Positions 38,515 through 48,911 are shown, numbered from the stretch's first letter. The stretch is DNA of 64,000 bases from Virgibacillus oceani (GCF_014638995.1 NZ_BMFR01000001.1:310001-374000), one strand, 5' to 3'. Translations and numbers: made by a program. The notes: generated by a model not told the origin, from the sequence alone.

Positions 38515-39258
38515 GTGCTCGAAAAAATGGAAGGTATTATAATCAAAACGCAGGATTATGGTGAAACACATAAATTGGTAACAATTTTCAGCGGGAAAAT
38601 AGGAAAGTTCACAGCAATAGCTAAAGGTGCAAAAAAACCAAAAAGTAGAATGGCTGCAGTTGCGCAGCCATTCATACATGGTGAATTTTTAGTTTATGTT
38701 AATTCTGGATTAAGTACAATCCAGCAGGGAGATGTAGTAAATTCATTTCGGGCAATTCGGGAGGATATTATAAAGACTGCATATGCCGCTTACCTTGCAG
38801 AATTAACGGATAAACTTCTGGATTCTAAGGATACTGAACCATATTTGTACAAGCAATTGTATCAAACATTTCAATGGATAGCGGAAAATGAAAATACGGA
38901 TATACCTGTCATGATCTACGAGCTAAAGCTATTTGTGAAGGGCGGTTTTGCGCCAGTAGTGAATCACTGTGTAAACTGCGGTCTTAACGAACCTCCTTTT
39001 TCTTTCTCAATAACTGAAGGGGGTTTGCTTTGTGAAAAGTGCACGCACATAGACAATAATTCAATTGTCTTACCAAATAAGATTGCAAAACTTTTTTATC
39101 TATTTATGAGCGTTGGCCTTGAACGAATTGGTAAAATTTCATTAAAAAGAGAGAATATACAATTATTACGCCAAATCATTGATGAATATTATGATCGTTA
39201 TGGCGGCTATTATTTGAAATCAAAGAAGTTTTTAAAGCAATTAGATAAAATTATGTAG
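38515..39258 (+). CDS. recO: DNA repair protein RecO
   Basis: 247-aa recombination mediator that loads RecA in the RecFOR pathway. N-terminal OB fold (MEGIIIKTQDYGETHKLVTIFS, GKFTAIAKGAKKPKSRMAA), a helical domain, and a zinc-binding segment CVNCG...CEKC in the C-terminal third. GTG start 38515 after AAAGGTGAT. No terminator is clear before the T-box promoter. Confidence 0.96.
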   Translation: MLEKMEGIIIKTQDYGETHKLVTIFSGKIGKFTAIAKGAKKPKSRMAAVAQPFIHGEFLVYVNSGLSTIQQGDVVNSFRAIREDIIKTAYAAYLAELTDKLLDSKDTEPYLYKQLYQTFQWIAENENTDIPVMIYELKLFVKGGFAPVVNHCVNCGLNEPPFSFSITEGGLLCEKCTHIDNNSIVLPNKIAKLFYLFMSVGLERIGKISLKRENIQLLRQIIDEYYDRYGGYYLKSKKFLKQLDKIM

Positions 39259-39266
39259 TATTTATA

Positions 39267-39296
39267 TTGACAAAGTATTGATGGATAAAGTATATT
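39267..39296 (+). promoter_or_regulatory. SigA promoter of the glyQS T-box transcript
   Basis: TTGACA (39267-39272), 18-bp spacer, TATATT (39291-39296), placed so transcription starts near 39303, before T-box stem I. Confidence 0.75.
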
Positions 39297-39321
39297 TGTA
39301 CATATTTCATGATAATTTATT

Positions 39322-39520
39322 GCTGTGATGGAGAAAAGTACCTATTGAGCTCTATTTGAAGCGAGTCCAGAATAGTGTGAGCTGGATAATAGTACATTAG
39401 GAAAAGGCGCTCTTGAGCAATCTAATAAAGTGGCTCCGAGTTTGGGGCAAATAGGGTGGAACCGCGGGTATGTCCCGTCCCTATGTCTGTTTAATAACAG
39501 ACATAGGGACGGGCTTTTTT
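39322..39520 (+). promoter_or_regulatory. T-box riboswitch upstream of glyQ
   Basis: The T-box sequence AGGGTGGAACCGCGGG lies at 39453-39468, the part that pairs with the uncharged tRNA acceptor end in the antiterminator. A terminator follows: 18-bp perfect stem 39474-39491 with 39496-39513 and six Ts. The upstream part has stem-I features (GAGAAAAGTAC near 39330). Glycine specificity is inferred from the downstream genes; GGC at 39406-39408 is a possible specifier but I could not fold the leader to prove it. Confidence 0.95.
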
Positions 39521-39549
39521 ATTATTCTAAATGATAGGAGTTTGAGTTT

Positions 39550-40428
39550 ATGAATATTCAAGAAATGATCTTAACACTGCAAAAGCATTGGTCCGATCAA
39601 AATTGCATCCTGACACAAGCATATGATGTGGAAAAAGGCGCGGGTACGATGTCACCAATGACATTACTGCGCAGTTTGGGACCAGAGCCTTGGAATGTAG
39701 CATATGTTGAACCGTCAAGAAGACCTGCAGACGGGAGATACGGACAAAATCCAAATCGCTTGTATCAGCATCATCAATTTCAAGTTATTATGAAGCCTTC
39801 ACCTAATAATATACAAGATCTTTACTTAGATTCACTAAAGGCATTAGGAATTGATCCATTAGAACATGACATTCGTTTTGTTGAAGATAATTGGGAAAAC
39901 CCTACACTTGGCGCTGCAGGACTTGGATGGGAGGTTTGGCTTGATGGGATGGAAATTACACAGTTTACCTATTTCCAGCAAATTGGCGGTCTTGAAGCTA
40001 ATCCTATAACAGTTGAACTGACCTATGGACTGGAGCGGTTGGCTTCCTATATACAAAATAAGGAAAACGTGTTTGATTTAGAATGGACAGCCGGGGTTAC
40101 CGTTAAAGATATTTTCTTCCAGCCGGAATTCGAACACTCAACATATACGTTTGAAGAATCTGACACTGATATGTTGTTTAAGCTGTTTAGTATGTATGAA
40201 CTAGAAGCTAAGCGTACCATGGAAAATGAACTTGTATTTCCAGCATATGACTATGTACTTAAATGTTCACATACGTTTAATCTCCTTGACGCAAAAGGAG
40301 TAATTTCAGTTACTGAACGTACAGGCTATATTTCACGAATTAGAAATTTAGCACGAAGTATCGCGAAGGCTTATGTAGCAAAAAGAGAAGAACTAGGATT
40401 CCCAATGTTAACAAAGGAGGAGAAATAA
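39550..40428 (+). CDS. glyQ: Glycine-tRNA ligase alpha subunit
   Basis: 292-aa catalytic subunit of the bacterial (alpha2beta2) glycyl-tRNA synthetase. Class II motifs: [19 protein letters not shown] and [20 protein letters not shown]. Ends MLTKEEK. The ATG follows ATAGGAG. It is controlled by the T-box and followed without a gap by glyS. Confidence 0.98.
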   Translation: MNIQEMILTLQKHWSDQNCILTQAYDVEKGAGTMSPMTLLRSLGPEPWNVAYVEPSRRPADGRYGQNPNRLYQHHQFQVIMKPSPNNIQDLYLDSLKALGIDPLEHDIRFVEDNWENPTLGAAGLGWEVWLDGMEITQFTYFQQIGGLEANPITVELTYGLERLASYIQNKENVFDLEWTAGVTVKDIFFQPEFEHSTYTFEESDTDMLFKLFSMYELEAKRTMENELVFPAYDYVLKCSHTFNLLDAKGVISVTERTGYISRIRNLARSIAKAYVAKREELGFPMLTKEEK

Positions 40429-42513
40429 TTGGCTAAGGATGCGTTATTTGAAATTGGATTAGAAGAATTACCTGCACGCTTCGTGGATGATGCAGAACAG
40501 CAGCTTTTAGAAAAGACAGAAATCTGGTTAAAAGAATTACGTATTTCTTTTGCTTCTGTTACTTCTTATTCAACACCAAGAAGAATTGCAGTTTTTATTC
40601 AAGATATGGCGGAAGAACAAACGACAATAGAGGAAGAGGCAAAAGGTCCCGCAGAAAAAATCGCTAAAGATGCTGAAGGTAATTGGACAAAAGCAGCTAT
40701 TGGCTTTACAAAGGGCCAAGGCAAAACACCGGATGACATATATACGAAAGAAATTAATGGAACATCCTATATATTTGTCAAAAAACATATCGACGGGAAA
40801 CAAACAAAAGAATTACTTCCAGGCTTTAAGGAAATTATTCTAGCTTTACAGTTTGCTAAAAACATGCGCTGGGGAAAACAAACTCTTCGATATGCTCGAC
40901 CTATAAGATGGCTTGTAGCATTATTTGATAATGAAATTATTCCATTCGAAATTGCAGGCGTCAGAACGGGGAATCAGACATTTGGGCACAGATTTCTAGG
41001 AAAACCTATCACACTTGTCAATCCAAATGATTACGCAGCATCCCTTGCCCAAAATTATGTTATTGCAGATGCTAAACAACGTGAAAATCTTATTGTTAAT
41101 GGAATCAAGGAGCTTGAAAGGAAGGAAGGTTTTCACATTCCTGTGTCACGGGAATTGTTAAATGAAGTTCGTAATTTAGTAGAATATCCGACTGTTTTTA
41201 TGGGTTCATTTGATGAATCTTTCTTAAAGCTTCCTTCCGAGGTGCTGATTACTTCTATGGCAGAACATCAACGGTATTTCCCGGTAAAATCAAAGGATGG
41301 TCATTTACTTCCCCACTTTGTTGGGGTTCGCAACGGTGATGATTATAAGCTGCAAACAGTAGTAAAGGGAAATGAAAAAGTATTGAAAGCAAGACTTTCT
41401 GATGCACAATTTTTCTATGAAGAAGATCACAAACACTCAGTAAATCATTATTTACAAAAATTAGAAAAGGTTGTTTTTCAGGAAAAGTTAGGTACAATCA
41501 GTGACAAAGTTAATCGAATTATGCATATTACCGAAAAATTAGCAGAGATGCTAAATGTTGATAATGTAACCAAACAAAGAGCTGTAAGAGCCGCACAAAT
41601 CAGCAAATTCGATTTGGTAACAAATATGGTAAACGAATTTACTGAACTTCAAGGGATTATGGGTGAGAAATATGCAATGAACTTTGGTGAGGAGAAAACA
41701 GTCGCAAAGGCAGTTGCTGAACATTATATGCCTCGTCATGCTAATGGAAAGTTACCAGAATCTGCAGAAGGCTCTATTGTAAGTGTTGCTGATAAACTAG
41801 ATACGATTGTTGGCTGTATTTCCGTAGGCTATATCCCAACAGGTTCACAGGACCCATATGGTCTTAGACGTCAAGCATTGGGGATATTAAAAACATTGCA
41901 AAAGAATGAATGGAATATTACTGTTGAATCATTGTTAGATATTACACTAGATCTATATCAGACTTTAGACATTGAAATAAAAGATGTAAACAAGGTATCA
42001 GCAGAGCTTAATGAATTTTTCCTAATGCGTGCGTCTTATTTGATGAAAGAAATGTCTATTCCACAAGACATTATTCAAGCAGTACTGTATAAACAGGTTG
42101 GAATAGTGGGATATACAATGGAAAAAGCAAGTATATTGTCAGAAAAACGAAATGATGCAGATTTTAAACAGGTACAAGAAGCATTTACACGCGTTTTAAA
42201 TTTATCTAAAAAGGCACAGTTTACTGAAGTTGATGAACTTTTGTTCGAAACCGCGTCAGAGCAAGAACTGTTTCAGCAATATTTAAGCGTATCAGCTGAC
42301 TATTTAGACAAAAGGAATAGTCGGGATGCCAATCTGGCCTTGGAGCAGATAAGTAAATTAGCAGAACCAATTCATACCTTTTTCGAACATAATATGGTTA
42401 TGGCTGAAGATGAAAAGTTACGTAAAAATCGTTTATCGTTAATCCGTCTTGTCGCGAAGTTAATTTATGACTTTGCGGATATGACGAGGATTGAATGGAA
42501 GCAGCACTTTTAA
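40429..42513 (+). CDS. glyS: Glycine-tRNA ligase beta subunit
   Basis: 694-aa beta subunit with an HD-like region and a C-terminal anticodon-binding domain. It begins (TTG) AKDALFEIGLEELPARFVDDA, a typical GlyS start. EYPTVFMGSFDESFLKLPSEVLITSMAEHQRYFPV and GIMGEKYAMNFGE are family landmarks; QDPYGLRRQALGIL lies in the middle. TTG directly follows the glyQ stop, with AAAGGAGGAG upstream. Confidence 0.97.
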   Translation: MAKDALFEIGLEELPARFVDDAEQQLLEKTEIWLKELRISFASVTSYSTPRRIAVFIQDMAEEQTTIEEEAKGPAEKIAKDAEGNWTKAAIGFTKGQGKTPDDIYTKEINGTSYIFVKKHIDGKQTKELLPGFKEIILALQFAKNMRWGKQTLRYARPIRWLVALFDNEIIPFEIAGVRTGNQTFGHRFLGKPITLVNPNDYAASLAQNYVIADAKQRENLIVNGIKELERKEGFHIPVSRELLNEVRNLVEYPTVFMGSFDESFLKLPSEVLITSMAEHQRYFPVKSKDGHLLPHFVGVRNGDDYKLQTVVKGNEKVLKARLSDAQFFYEEDHKHSVNHYLQKLEKVVFQEKLGTISDKVNRIMHITEKLAEMLNVDNVTKQRAVRAAQISKFDLVTNMVNEFTELQGIMGEKYAMNFGEEKTVAKAVAEHYMPRHANGKLPESAEGSIVSVADKLDTIVGCISVGYIPTGSQDPYGLRRQALGILKTLQKNEWNITVESLLDITLDLYQTLDIEIKDVNKVSAELNEFFLMRASYLMKEMSIPQDIIQAVLYKQVGIVGYTMEKASILSEKRNDADFKQVQEAFTRVLNLSKKAQFTEVDELLFETASEQELFQQYLSVSADYLDKRNSRDANLALEQISKLAEPIHTFFEHNMVMAEDEKLRKNRLSLIRLVAKLIYDFADMTRIEWKQHF

Positions 42514-42602
42514 TGCGTTCCTGTGGCGCATGTTGTAATAAATGGACATTCTATTAGTGAATTCCATCAAAATATCTGCTTTCTTGCATAGAACGTTGCT
42601 AA

Positions 42603-42648
42603 CAATCAGTGGGTAAGAAAGAAAAGTCCCCACTGTTTGAAGTTTTAA
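42603..42648 (+). terminator. Terminator after glyS
   Basis: CAATCAGTGGG (42603-42613) pairs with CCCACTGTTTG (42629-42639) with one mismatch, followed by a T/A-rich run. The loop is 15 nt. Confidence 0.7.
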
Positions 42649-42654
42649 TTTTAT

Positions 42655-42718
42655 ATAGTATAACTAAGTTTCCTTTTTCACTATAAATAGTCTATAATAT
42701 TTAATTAATAGTATAACT
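42655..42718 (+). promoter_or_regulatory. ccpN promoter region with an 11-bp direct repeat
   Basis: ATAGTATAACT occurs at 42655-42665 and again at 42708-42718, start-to-start 53 bp (close to five helical turns). Between them TATAAT at 42693-42698 is a likely -10, with no good -35. The arrangement suggests an operator pair flanking the ccpN promoter. It does not match the B. subtilis CcpN consensus as I remember it. Confidence 0.4.
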
Positions 42719-42744
42719 GATTGTGTTTGATAGGTGGTGAAAAA

Positions 42745-43374
42745 GTGGAGTTATCGAATAGACAGGAACAGATTATAGAGATCGTTAAAGAGAACGGACC
42801 AATTACCGGGGAACATATTGCGGACCGCTTAAGCTTAACAAGGGCTACTTTGCGTCCGGATTTAGCAATATTAACAATGGCAGGTTTTCTTGATGCTAGA
42901 CCGCGTGTAGGATATTTTTTCACAGGAAAGACAGGCTCTGAACTATTGACTGAGAAAATAAAGAAGTTTAAAGTACATGAATATCAATCGGTCCCAATAG
43001 TAGTTAAGGAAAGTGTATCAGTATATGATGCAATTTCAACAATGTTCCTGGAGGATGTAGGAACATTGTTTGTTGTAGATGAACATGCATGTCTGACAGG
43101 TGTATTATCACGTAAGGACCTATTGCGGGCTAGTATCGGAAAGCAGGATTTAAATAACATTCCGGTACACATTATCATGACAAGAATGCCGAATATTACC
43201 ATATGCAGAAAAGACGATTTACTTTTAGATGTTGCAAAACAGTTAATCAACAAGCAAATTGATGGTATTCCCGTAATAAAAGATACCGAAACAGGACTTG
43301 AGGTTGTTGGACGCATCACCAAAACAACCATAACCAAGGCTTTTGTAGAGCTGATAATGGATGAACATTTATAG
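42745..43374 (+). CDS. ccpN: Transcriptional repressor CcpN (HTH plus CBS pair)
   Basis: 209-aa repressor of gluconeogenic genes (gapB, pckA) in B. subtilis. An N-terminal winged helix (NRQEQIIEIVKENGPITGEHIADRL, TRATLRPDLAILTMAGFLDARPRVGYF) is followed by two CBS domains that sense nucleotides. GTG 42745 is chosen because AGGTGGTG lies 6 bp upstream and the family begins near ELSNRQE; a longer start at 42721 precedes that site. The next gene, ppsR, is its usual partner. Confidence 0.93.
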   Translation: MELSNRQEQIIEIVKENGPITGEHIADRLSLTRATLRPDLAILTMAGFLDARPRVGYFFTGKTGSELLTEKIKKFKVHEYQSVPIVVKESVSVYDAISTMFLEDVGTLFVVDEHACLTGVLSRKDLLRASIGKQDLNNIPVHIIMTRMPNITICRKDDLLLDVAKQLINKQIDGIPVIKDTETGLEVVGRITKTTITKAFVELIMDEHL

Positions 43375-43454
43375 GAAGACGTGTTCAAGAAAAGATATGT
43401 GCTGCTTAATTGCTGCTAATTGGCAGACTTTTGAATATGGGAAGGAGCTTATAT

Positions 43455-44258
43455 ATGGGTACAAAACCGTTAGTTTTCGTTTTGTCAGATTCTGTTGGCG
43501 AAACGGCAGAATTGGTAATTAAAGCAGGCTTAAGTCAGTTTAATAATGGCCAATATCAAATACAGCGAATTCCTTATGTAGAGGATAAGAAAACCATTGA
43601 TGATGCTTTACTTTTAGCAAAAGAAAAGCAAGGTATAATTGGATTCACATTAGTTGATCCAATACTTCGGCAATACTTAAACAATGAAGCGGATAAAATA
43701 AATATCGAAGCAATTGATATTATGGGACCGATGATGGATGCAATGGAACGGGTTTTCGGAAAATCTCCTAGGCTTGAAGCTGGGTTAGTTCATAAGCTGG
43801 ATGATGATTATTTTAAACGAGTTGAGGCAATTGAATTTGCTGTGAAATATGATGATGGCAGAGACCCACGCGGGATCTCCCGAGCAGATATAATATTGAT
43901 TGGTGTTTCCCGAACGTCGAAAACGCCACTTTCCCAATATTTAGCCCATAAACGGCTAAAAGTTGCTAACGTGCCGATTGTTCCAGAGGTTGATCCGCCA
44001 GAGGAATTGTACGAAGTTGATCCTAATAAGTGTATTGGCTTGCGAATTACGCCGGAAAAACTAAATGACATTCGCAAGGAGAGGTTGAAGGCGTTAGGAT
44101 TAGGTGACCAGGCAACATATGCAAATATGGATAGAATTCACCAGGAGCTTCATTATTTTGATAAGGTAGTAAATAAAATTGGATGTAAAGTTGTGGACGT
44201 TTCAAATAAAGCAGTCGAAGAAACAGCCAACAGTATAATGCGACTCATTAGAAAGTAA
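43455..44258 (+). CDS. ppsR: Pyruvate, phosphate dikinase regulatory protein (PPDK kinase/phosphorylase)
   Basis: 267-aa bifunctional kinase/pyrophosphorylase of the DUF299 family (B. subtilis YqfL) that controls pyruvate phosphate dikinase or PEP synthase. P-loop-like [17 protein letters not shown] and [15 protein letters not shown] at the N-terminus are diagnostic. ATG 43455 follows GGAAGGAG. With ccpN it links PEP/pyruvate flux to transcription. In B. subtilis YqfL also modulates CcpN activity. Confidence 0.93.
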   Translation: MGTKPLVFVLSDSVGETAELVIKAGLSQFNNGQYQIQRIPYVEDKKTIDDALLLAKEKQGIIGFTLVDPILRQYLNNEADKINIEAIDIMGPMMDAMERVFGKSPRLEAGLVHKLDDDYFKRVEAIEFAVKYDDGRDPRGISRADIILIGVSRTSKTPLSQYLAHKRLKVANVPIVPEVDPPEELYEVDPNKCIGLRITPEKLNDIRKERLKALGLGDQATYANMDRIHQELHYFDKVVNKIGCKVVDVSNKAVEETANSIMRLIRK

Positions 44259-44346
44259 TGCGGAAAAATACAAACACTTTTGAAGGTAGTGTGATGAAAT
44301 AAACCTCTACATATAGTGTGTGCTATTTAAAAAATGGATAAGAATT

Positions 44347-44385
44347 AAAACATTCTGTACAGTAAATGGCAGAGTGTTTTATTAT
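44347..44385 (+). terminator. Terminator after ppsR
   Basis: AAAACATTCTG (44347-44357) pairs with CAGAGTGTTTT (44370-44380), 11 bp with one G-U, followed by a T/A run. Confidence 0.8.
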
Positions 44386-44806
44386 TTTAATAAAAAAATA
44401 TAATTTTTTTCTGGCATTATAATAAATATTGTATTATAATTAATATTTGTGTAAAAATGAAATAATAAAGTTTCTAAACGCTATTCTGTTGTAAAGGTTT
44501 AGATATTCAGAAAAATAAAACATTGTGAATTAAGGAGGATTCTTATTCTTTTATGTAGAATAATGAGTAAAGAAGAGATGGATTGAGTTGATTTACCCAT
44601 ACTTCAAGTATTTGCAGCTAGTGTTTACAGCATAGCCACAAGAGGCACAATAGTAAGGCAAATATCTCAGGACATAAGAGATAAGGGCTCCTTTTATACT
44701 TACATGACATGGTAGAAGGGAATTTTTTTCGATTTATGAAAAAATAATGTCGAATTATGAAGGATATTCTGCATGTGGTCTCGAATATTAAAACGTGGTG
44801 ATCGAT
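44386..44806 (+). other. ppsR-dnaG intergenic region, about 420 bp, unexplained
   Basis: yqxD is expected here from B. subtilis but I see no remnant. The first 150 bp are very AT-rich and likely hold promoters. A good ribosome-site-like AAGGAGG near 44535 is followed only by ATG-stop and a 7-codon frame. The stretch 44610-44700 is less AT-rich and could be structured or a small RNA, but I found no convincing hairpin with a T-run. Confidence 0.5.
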
Positions 44807-46621
44807 ATGTCTAGTCAGATTCCTGAAGAAGTAATAGAAGAAGTTCGAAAAGCAAATGACATAGTTGATGTTATTGGTGAATATGTACAATTGAAAAAGC
44901 AAGGGAGAAACTATTTTGGATTATGCCCATTTCATGGGGAAAAAACTCCCTCATTTTCAGTCACACAAGAAAAACAAATTTTTCATTGCTTCGGCTGTGG
45001 AAAAGGCGGAAATGTAGTGACATTTTTAATGGAAATGGAAAGCTTTTCATTTTATGAAGCATTATCGTTGTTGGCTGATCGAAGCGGTATCAAACTTCCC
45101 GAGACAGGAGTCAGGAATGAAAGTTCATTATCAAAAGAGCATCAAGATGTTTTATCCGCTTATGAATGGCTGACAAAGCTTTATCACCATTTATTAAGAT
45201 TTACGAAAGATGGGAAAGAAGGATACAGCTATTTTAAAGAGAGAGGAATAAGCGAAGAAACTATTGATGCATTCCAATTAGGATTTGCGTCAAATACAAA
45301 GGATTTTACAGCTGAATTCCTGCAAAAGAAAGGTTTCCACCAACAGGTTCTAATTAAATCCGGTTTGTTGACATTGCATGAGGATAATAGTGTATCAGAC
45401 CGTTTTAGAGGAAGGGTTATCTTCCCGATCAGAAATCATTTAGGTAAAACAATAGCATTTGGTGGAAGAACAATTACAGAGCAAGAGCCTAAATATTTAA
45501 ATAGCTCGGAAAGTAAATTGTTCCAAAAAAACAAGATTCTGTATAATTTTGATTTAGCAAAAAAGCATATTCGCAAAAGCAGTGAAGCTGTGCTGTTTGA
45601 GGGATACATGGATGTTATTTCAGCTTATCAGGCAGGTGTGAAAAATGTAATTGCCACATTGGGCACTGCTTTGACTGAAAATCAGGCAAAATTGCTGAGA
45701 CGTTATGTGGATACGATAGTTCTCTGTTATGACTCTGACAAGGCTGGTATTGAAGCAACGTATAAGGCTGCTAACATCCTCCGTAAAGTAGGATGCCAGG
45801 TGAAAATAGCGCGAATGGATGAAGGAATGGATCCTGATGAATATATTGAGGCTTATGGTGGCGATGCATTTCAGAATAAAGTAATTAAAGCAAGCGGAAC
45901 GTACATGAGTTTCTACATGCGATACCTTAAAAAGGACTATAATTTAAATCTTGAAGGAGATCGCATTGAGTATGTCGAAAATGTTCTTAAAGAGCTTGCA
46001 ATGATTGATAGTTCTGTTGAGAGGGAATATTATCTTAAAGAGCTCAGTAATGAATATAATTTATCAATGGATACATTAACTGAGGAAATCCATAAATATC
46101 GCCAAAACATGGGGGTTCATAAGGATAAGAGAGAAAAGAAAAGATATACTAATAGTGCTATAAAATTTAATCAGTCAACAAAGCTGCTGCCTGCCTTTCA
46201 AAATGCAGAAAAACAATTGATTGCATATATGTTGAAAGATAGGTCCATAACTGATAAGGTGCAGGAGGAAATAGGCGGTGCTTTCAACGTAGATGAGCAT
46301 AAGATTATTGCCACATACTTGTATGCTTTTTACGAGGAAGGGCATTCCGCTGACGTTAGTTTGTTTATTGAAAGGCTAACTGATGAGAAAATTAAACAAT
46401 CAGTTACCAAGATAGCAATGTCACCTGTTTTTGAGAATATTAGTGATAAAGAAATCAACGATTATATACGGATTATCCGTGCCGAAAACAGTGATGTAGC
46501 AAATATTAAAACCTTAAAACACCAGCAAAAAGCAGCTGAACAGCAAAATGATCCACTAAAAGCTGCACAGCTTGCAATGCAAATCATTGAATTACAAAAA
46601 CAGTTAAAAAATACAAATTGA
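44807..46621 (+). CDS. dnaG: DNA primase DnaG
   Basis: 604-aa primase that makes RNA primers for replication. CHC2 zinc finger with C40, H43, C61 and C64 (CPFH...CFGC), the RNA polymerase core with FGGRTI, the Toprim motifs [15 protein letters not shown] and CYDSDKAG, and a C-terminal helicase-binding domain ending [13 protein letters not shown] 44807 follows GTGGTGATC; a start 12 bp earlier is possible. It is the first gene of the macromolecular synthesis operon with sigA. Confidence 0.97.
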   Translation: MSSQIPEEVIEEVRKANDIVDVIGEYVQLKKQGRNYFGLCPFHGEKTPSFSVTQEKQIFHCFGCGKGGNVVTFLMEMESFSFYEALSLLADRSGIKLPETGVRNESSLSKEHQDVLSAYEWLTKLYHHLLRFTKDGKEGYSYFKERGISEETIDAFQLGFASNTKDFTAEFLQKKGFHQQVLIKSGLLTLHEDNSVSDRFRGRVIFPIRNHLGKTIAFGGRTITEQEPKYLNSSESKLFQKNKILYNFDLAKKHIRKSSEAVLFEGYMDVISAYQAGVKNVIATLGTALTENQAKLLRRYVDTIVLCYDSDKAGIEATYKAANILRKVGCQVKIARMDEGMDPDEYIEAYGGDAFQNKVIKASGTYMSFYMRYLKKDYNLNLEGDRIEYVENVLKELAMIDSSVEREYYLKELSNEYNLSMDTLTEEIHKYRQNMGVHKDKREKKRYTNSAIKFNQSTKLLPAFQNAEKQLIAYMLKDRSITDKVQEEIGGAFNVDEHKIIATYLYAFYEEGHSADVSLFIERLTDEKIKQSVTKIAMSPVFENISDKEINDYIRIIRAENSDVANIKTLKHQQKAAEQQNDPLKAAQLAMQIIELQKQLKNTN

Positions 46622-46650
46622 ATTTAAGTAGTATGGAAGGAGGGGGACTC

Positions 46651-47772
46651 ATGGCCGAAAATAAGCCGTCACAAACGAAAGAAAATGGGACTGAATTAAC
46701 ACTTGAACAAGCGAAAGAGCAATTGCTCGAGCTGGGCAAAAAACGCGGTGTATTGGCTTATGAAGAAGTCGCTGATCGTTTGTCTGGATTTGAAATTGAA
46801 TCTGATCAAGTGGACGAGTTTTATGAGTACCTGAATGAGCAAGGTGTTGAAGTAATAGGTGAGTCTGAAGAAGATCCAAAAATGCAGCAAATAGCAAAAG
46901 AAGAAGAGTTCGATTTGAATGATCTAAGTGTACCACTTGGAATAAAAATCAATGATCCAGTTCGAATGTATTTAAAGGAAATTGGGCGTGTAGATTTATT
47001 ATCAGCATCTGAAGAAATCGAGCTTGCTAACAGAATTGAACAAGGTGATGAGGAGGCAAAAAGGCGCCTCGCTGAAGCAAACCTGCGTCTTGTTGTAAGC
47101 ATTGCAAAACGTTATGTTGGCAGAGGGATGTTATTTTTAGACCTTATTCAAGAAGGGAACATGGGTCTGATGAAGGCCGTTGAAAAATTTGATTATCGTA
47201 AAGGCTTTAAATTTAGTACGTATGCAACGTGGTGGATTCGTCAAGCGATTACACGTGCCATCGCCGATCAGGCAAGAACAATCCGTATCCCCGTTCACAT
47301 GGTAGAAACGATAAATAAATTAATTCGTGTACAGCGTCAATTATTGCAGGATCTAGGGAGGGAGCCTACCCCTGAAGAAATTGGCAAGGAAATGGATCTT
47401 TCCCCTGATAAGGTAAGGGATATCTTAAAGATTGCTCAGGAACCTGTCTCTTTAGAAACACCAATTGGGGAAGAAGATGATTCCCATTTAGGCGATTTTA
47501 TTGAAGACCAAGAGGCGGTTTCTCCTTCTGATCATGCTGCATATGAGCTGCTCAAAGAACAATTGGAAGACGTCTTAGATACACTTACAGACAGGGAAGA
47601 AAATGTATTGCGCTTGCGCTTTGGACTTGATGATGGACGTACTAGAACTCTAGAAGAGGTTGGTAAAGTCTTCGGAGTTACTAGAGAGCGTATCCGACAA
47701 ATTGAAGCTAAAGCATTACGTAAGTTACGTCACCCAAGCCGCAGCAAACGACTAAAAGATTTTCTTGAATAA
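46651..47772 (+). CDS. sigA: RNA polymerase sigma factor SigA (RpoD)
   Basis: Primary sigma factor, 373 aa. Region 1.1 (about 15-75), region 1.2 ([11 protein letters not shown]), regions 2.1-2.4 ([37 protein letters not shown]), region 3 and region 4.2 with the [21 protein letters not shown] helix-turn-helix. GGAAGGAGGGGG precedes the ATG at 46651; the in-frame start at 46618 overlaps dnaG and precedes that site. Confidence 0.99.
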   Translation: MAENKPSQTKENGTELTLEQAKEQLLELGKKRGVLAYEEVADRLSGFEIESDQVDEFYEYLNEQGVEVIGESEEDPKMQQIAKEEEFDLNDLSVPLGIKINDPVRMYLKEIGRVDLLSASEEIELANRIEQGDEEAKRRLAEANLRLVVSIAKRYVGRGMLFLDLIQEGNMGLMKAVEKFDYRKGFKFSTYATWWIRQAITRAIADQARTIRIPVHMVETINKLIRVQRQLLQDLGREPTPEEIGKEMDLSPDKVRDILKIAQEPVSLETPIGEEDDSHLGDFIEDQEAVSPSDHAAYELLKEQLEDVLDTLTDREENVLRLRFGLDDGRTRTLEEVGKVFGVTRERIRQIEAKALRKLRHPSRSKRLKDFLE

Positions 47773-47780
47773 ATGAGCTT

Positions 47781-47813
47781 CAGTCATTGGGCACGAAATG
47801 TGAACAATGACTG
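47781..47813 (+). other. Hairpin after sigA
   Basis: CAGTCATTG (47781-47789) and CAATGACTG (47805-47813) form a 9-bp stem with a 15-nt loop. There is no T-run directly after, so termination is uncertain. Confidence 0.4.
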
Positions 47814-47859
47814 TACAGCTGAATTTTGACTTTTTGCCATTCAACCAGAGGTGATATGT

Positions 47860-48399
47860 ATGGCAGAAGAACGAATTGCTATAATCATTAAGGAAATAAA
47901 TTATTGGAAACAGCATAAATTACTTCCGGAAATGTATTGCGATTATCTACTTGCGTTGTATACTAAAGGAACTGGACAAGGTGAAGCGAATACAACTGAA
48001 AAGGGTAAGATTAAAATGGTTCTTATCCTGCAATTTATATTACAGCTTCTATTGTTACCGTTTTCATTTCTTGTTACTTATTTTACGGAATTTCATCCGA
48101 TAATGCAACTCGGTATTTTGTCACTTTTTATTGTTTTGTCATTTTGGCAATATAAATCCTTAAAAACAGAAGATAATATAATATGTCAGCTTTCATTCGT
48201 TATATTTTTGTTATTAGTGTTTCTTACCTCTGTTTTTGCTGGTGAAATATTAATAAGAAGCAATCAATGGCTAACAACAATCATAATGTTACTGAATTTT
48301 TTGGGATGGATTGTCTGCAGTAAGAAAAAAGGGATATTATATCTTAACTTTATCGGAATCATTGGTATTATTTTTACATCATTTTACATTGTTCTATAA
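47860..48399 (+). CDS. Membrane protein of unknown function between sigA and cccA
   Basis: 179 aa. A soluble, charged N-terminus (about 1-47, with EINYWKQHKLLPEMYCDYLLALYTKG) precedes five likely membrane helices (about 48-70, 75-92, 104-124, 130-148 and 154-177). I do not recognise the family. The N-terminal pattern resembles a short helical module seen at the start of other Bacillaceae membrane proteins, but that is from memory. AGAGGTGAT precedes the ATG at 47860. It is not present at this spot in B. subtilis. Confidence 0.75.
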   Translation: MAEERIAIIIKEINYWKQHKLLPEMYCDYLLALYTKGTGQGEANTTEKGKIKMVLILQFILQLLLLPFSFLVTYFTEFHPIMQLGILSLFIVLSFWQYKSLKTEDNIICQLSFVIFLLLVFLTSVFAGEILIRSNQWLTTIIMLLNFLGWIVCSKKKGILYLNFIGIIGIIFTSFYIVL

Positions 48400-48502
48400 G
48401 TTTTCACAACTTATCCCTTTAAACTAAATTGATTTTCGAGTAAAATAAGTATAGTCTTTTTGGCAAACTAGATTAAGGGGATTACATAAGGAGGAAATAC
48501 GG

Positions 48503-48883
48503 ATGAAAAGAAACGCAGTCATCCCTTATGCACTCATAGCCGTAATAGGGATACTTACAGTTATCGTTATTTCTGTTATTGGAATTGACCAGCGCAAAAC
48601 CATTCAAGAGGCTGAAGAAGGCGGCGGAGAGAAGCAGGAGCAAGCTGAAGGCGGTGCAACAGCAGATGATCCAGAGGCTATTTTTGAAAACAATTGTGCA
48701 TCATGTCATGGTGCCGATTTGACAGGCGGTATGGGTCCTGATTTAACTAAGGTTGGCGGCCGGCTATCTAAGGATGAAATTAAAGATATCGTTATGAATG
48801 GCAGAGGTTCTATGCCACCGGGGATAATTAAAGAGGATGCGCAAGCAGAAGCGATAGCAAAATGGCTGTCTGAGAAAAAGTAA
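48503..48883 (+). CDS. cccA: Cytochrome c-550 (membrane-anchored)
   Basis: 126-aa small c-type cytochrome with an N-terminal membrane anchor (about 8-28), an acidic/Gly linker (about 33-55), and the heme domain on the outside. Heme site C65-A-S-C68-H69 and the axial methionine M104 in GSMPPG. Belongs to the B. subtilis CccA family, a low-potential electron carrier of the aerobic chain. AAGGAGGAAA precedes the ATG. A strong terminator follows. Confidence 0.95.
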   Translation: MKRNAVIPYALIAVIGILTVIVISVIGIDQRKTIQEAEEGGGEKQEQAEGGATADDPEAIFENNCASCHGADLTGGMGPDLTKVGGRLSKDEIKDIVMNGRGSMPPGIIKEDAQAEAIAKWLSEKK

Positions 48884-48911
48884 TTATAGATAATTACAAG
48901 TTAAACTACAG

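Noticed and set aside
42524..42534. TGGCGCATGTT after glyS, inverted at 58860-58870, as a repeat family
   Set aside because: An 11-mer shared twice in 64 kb is expected by chance; flanks do not align convincingly.
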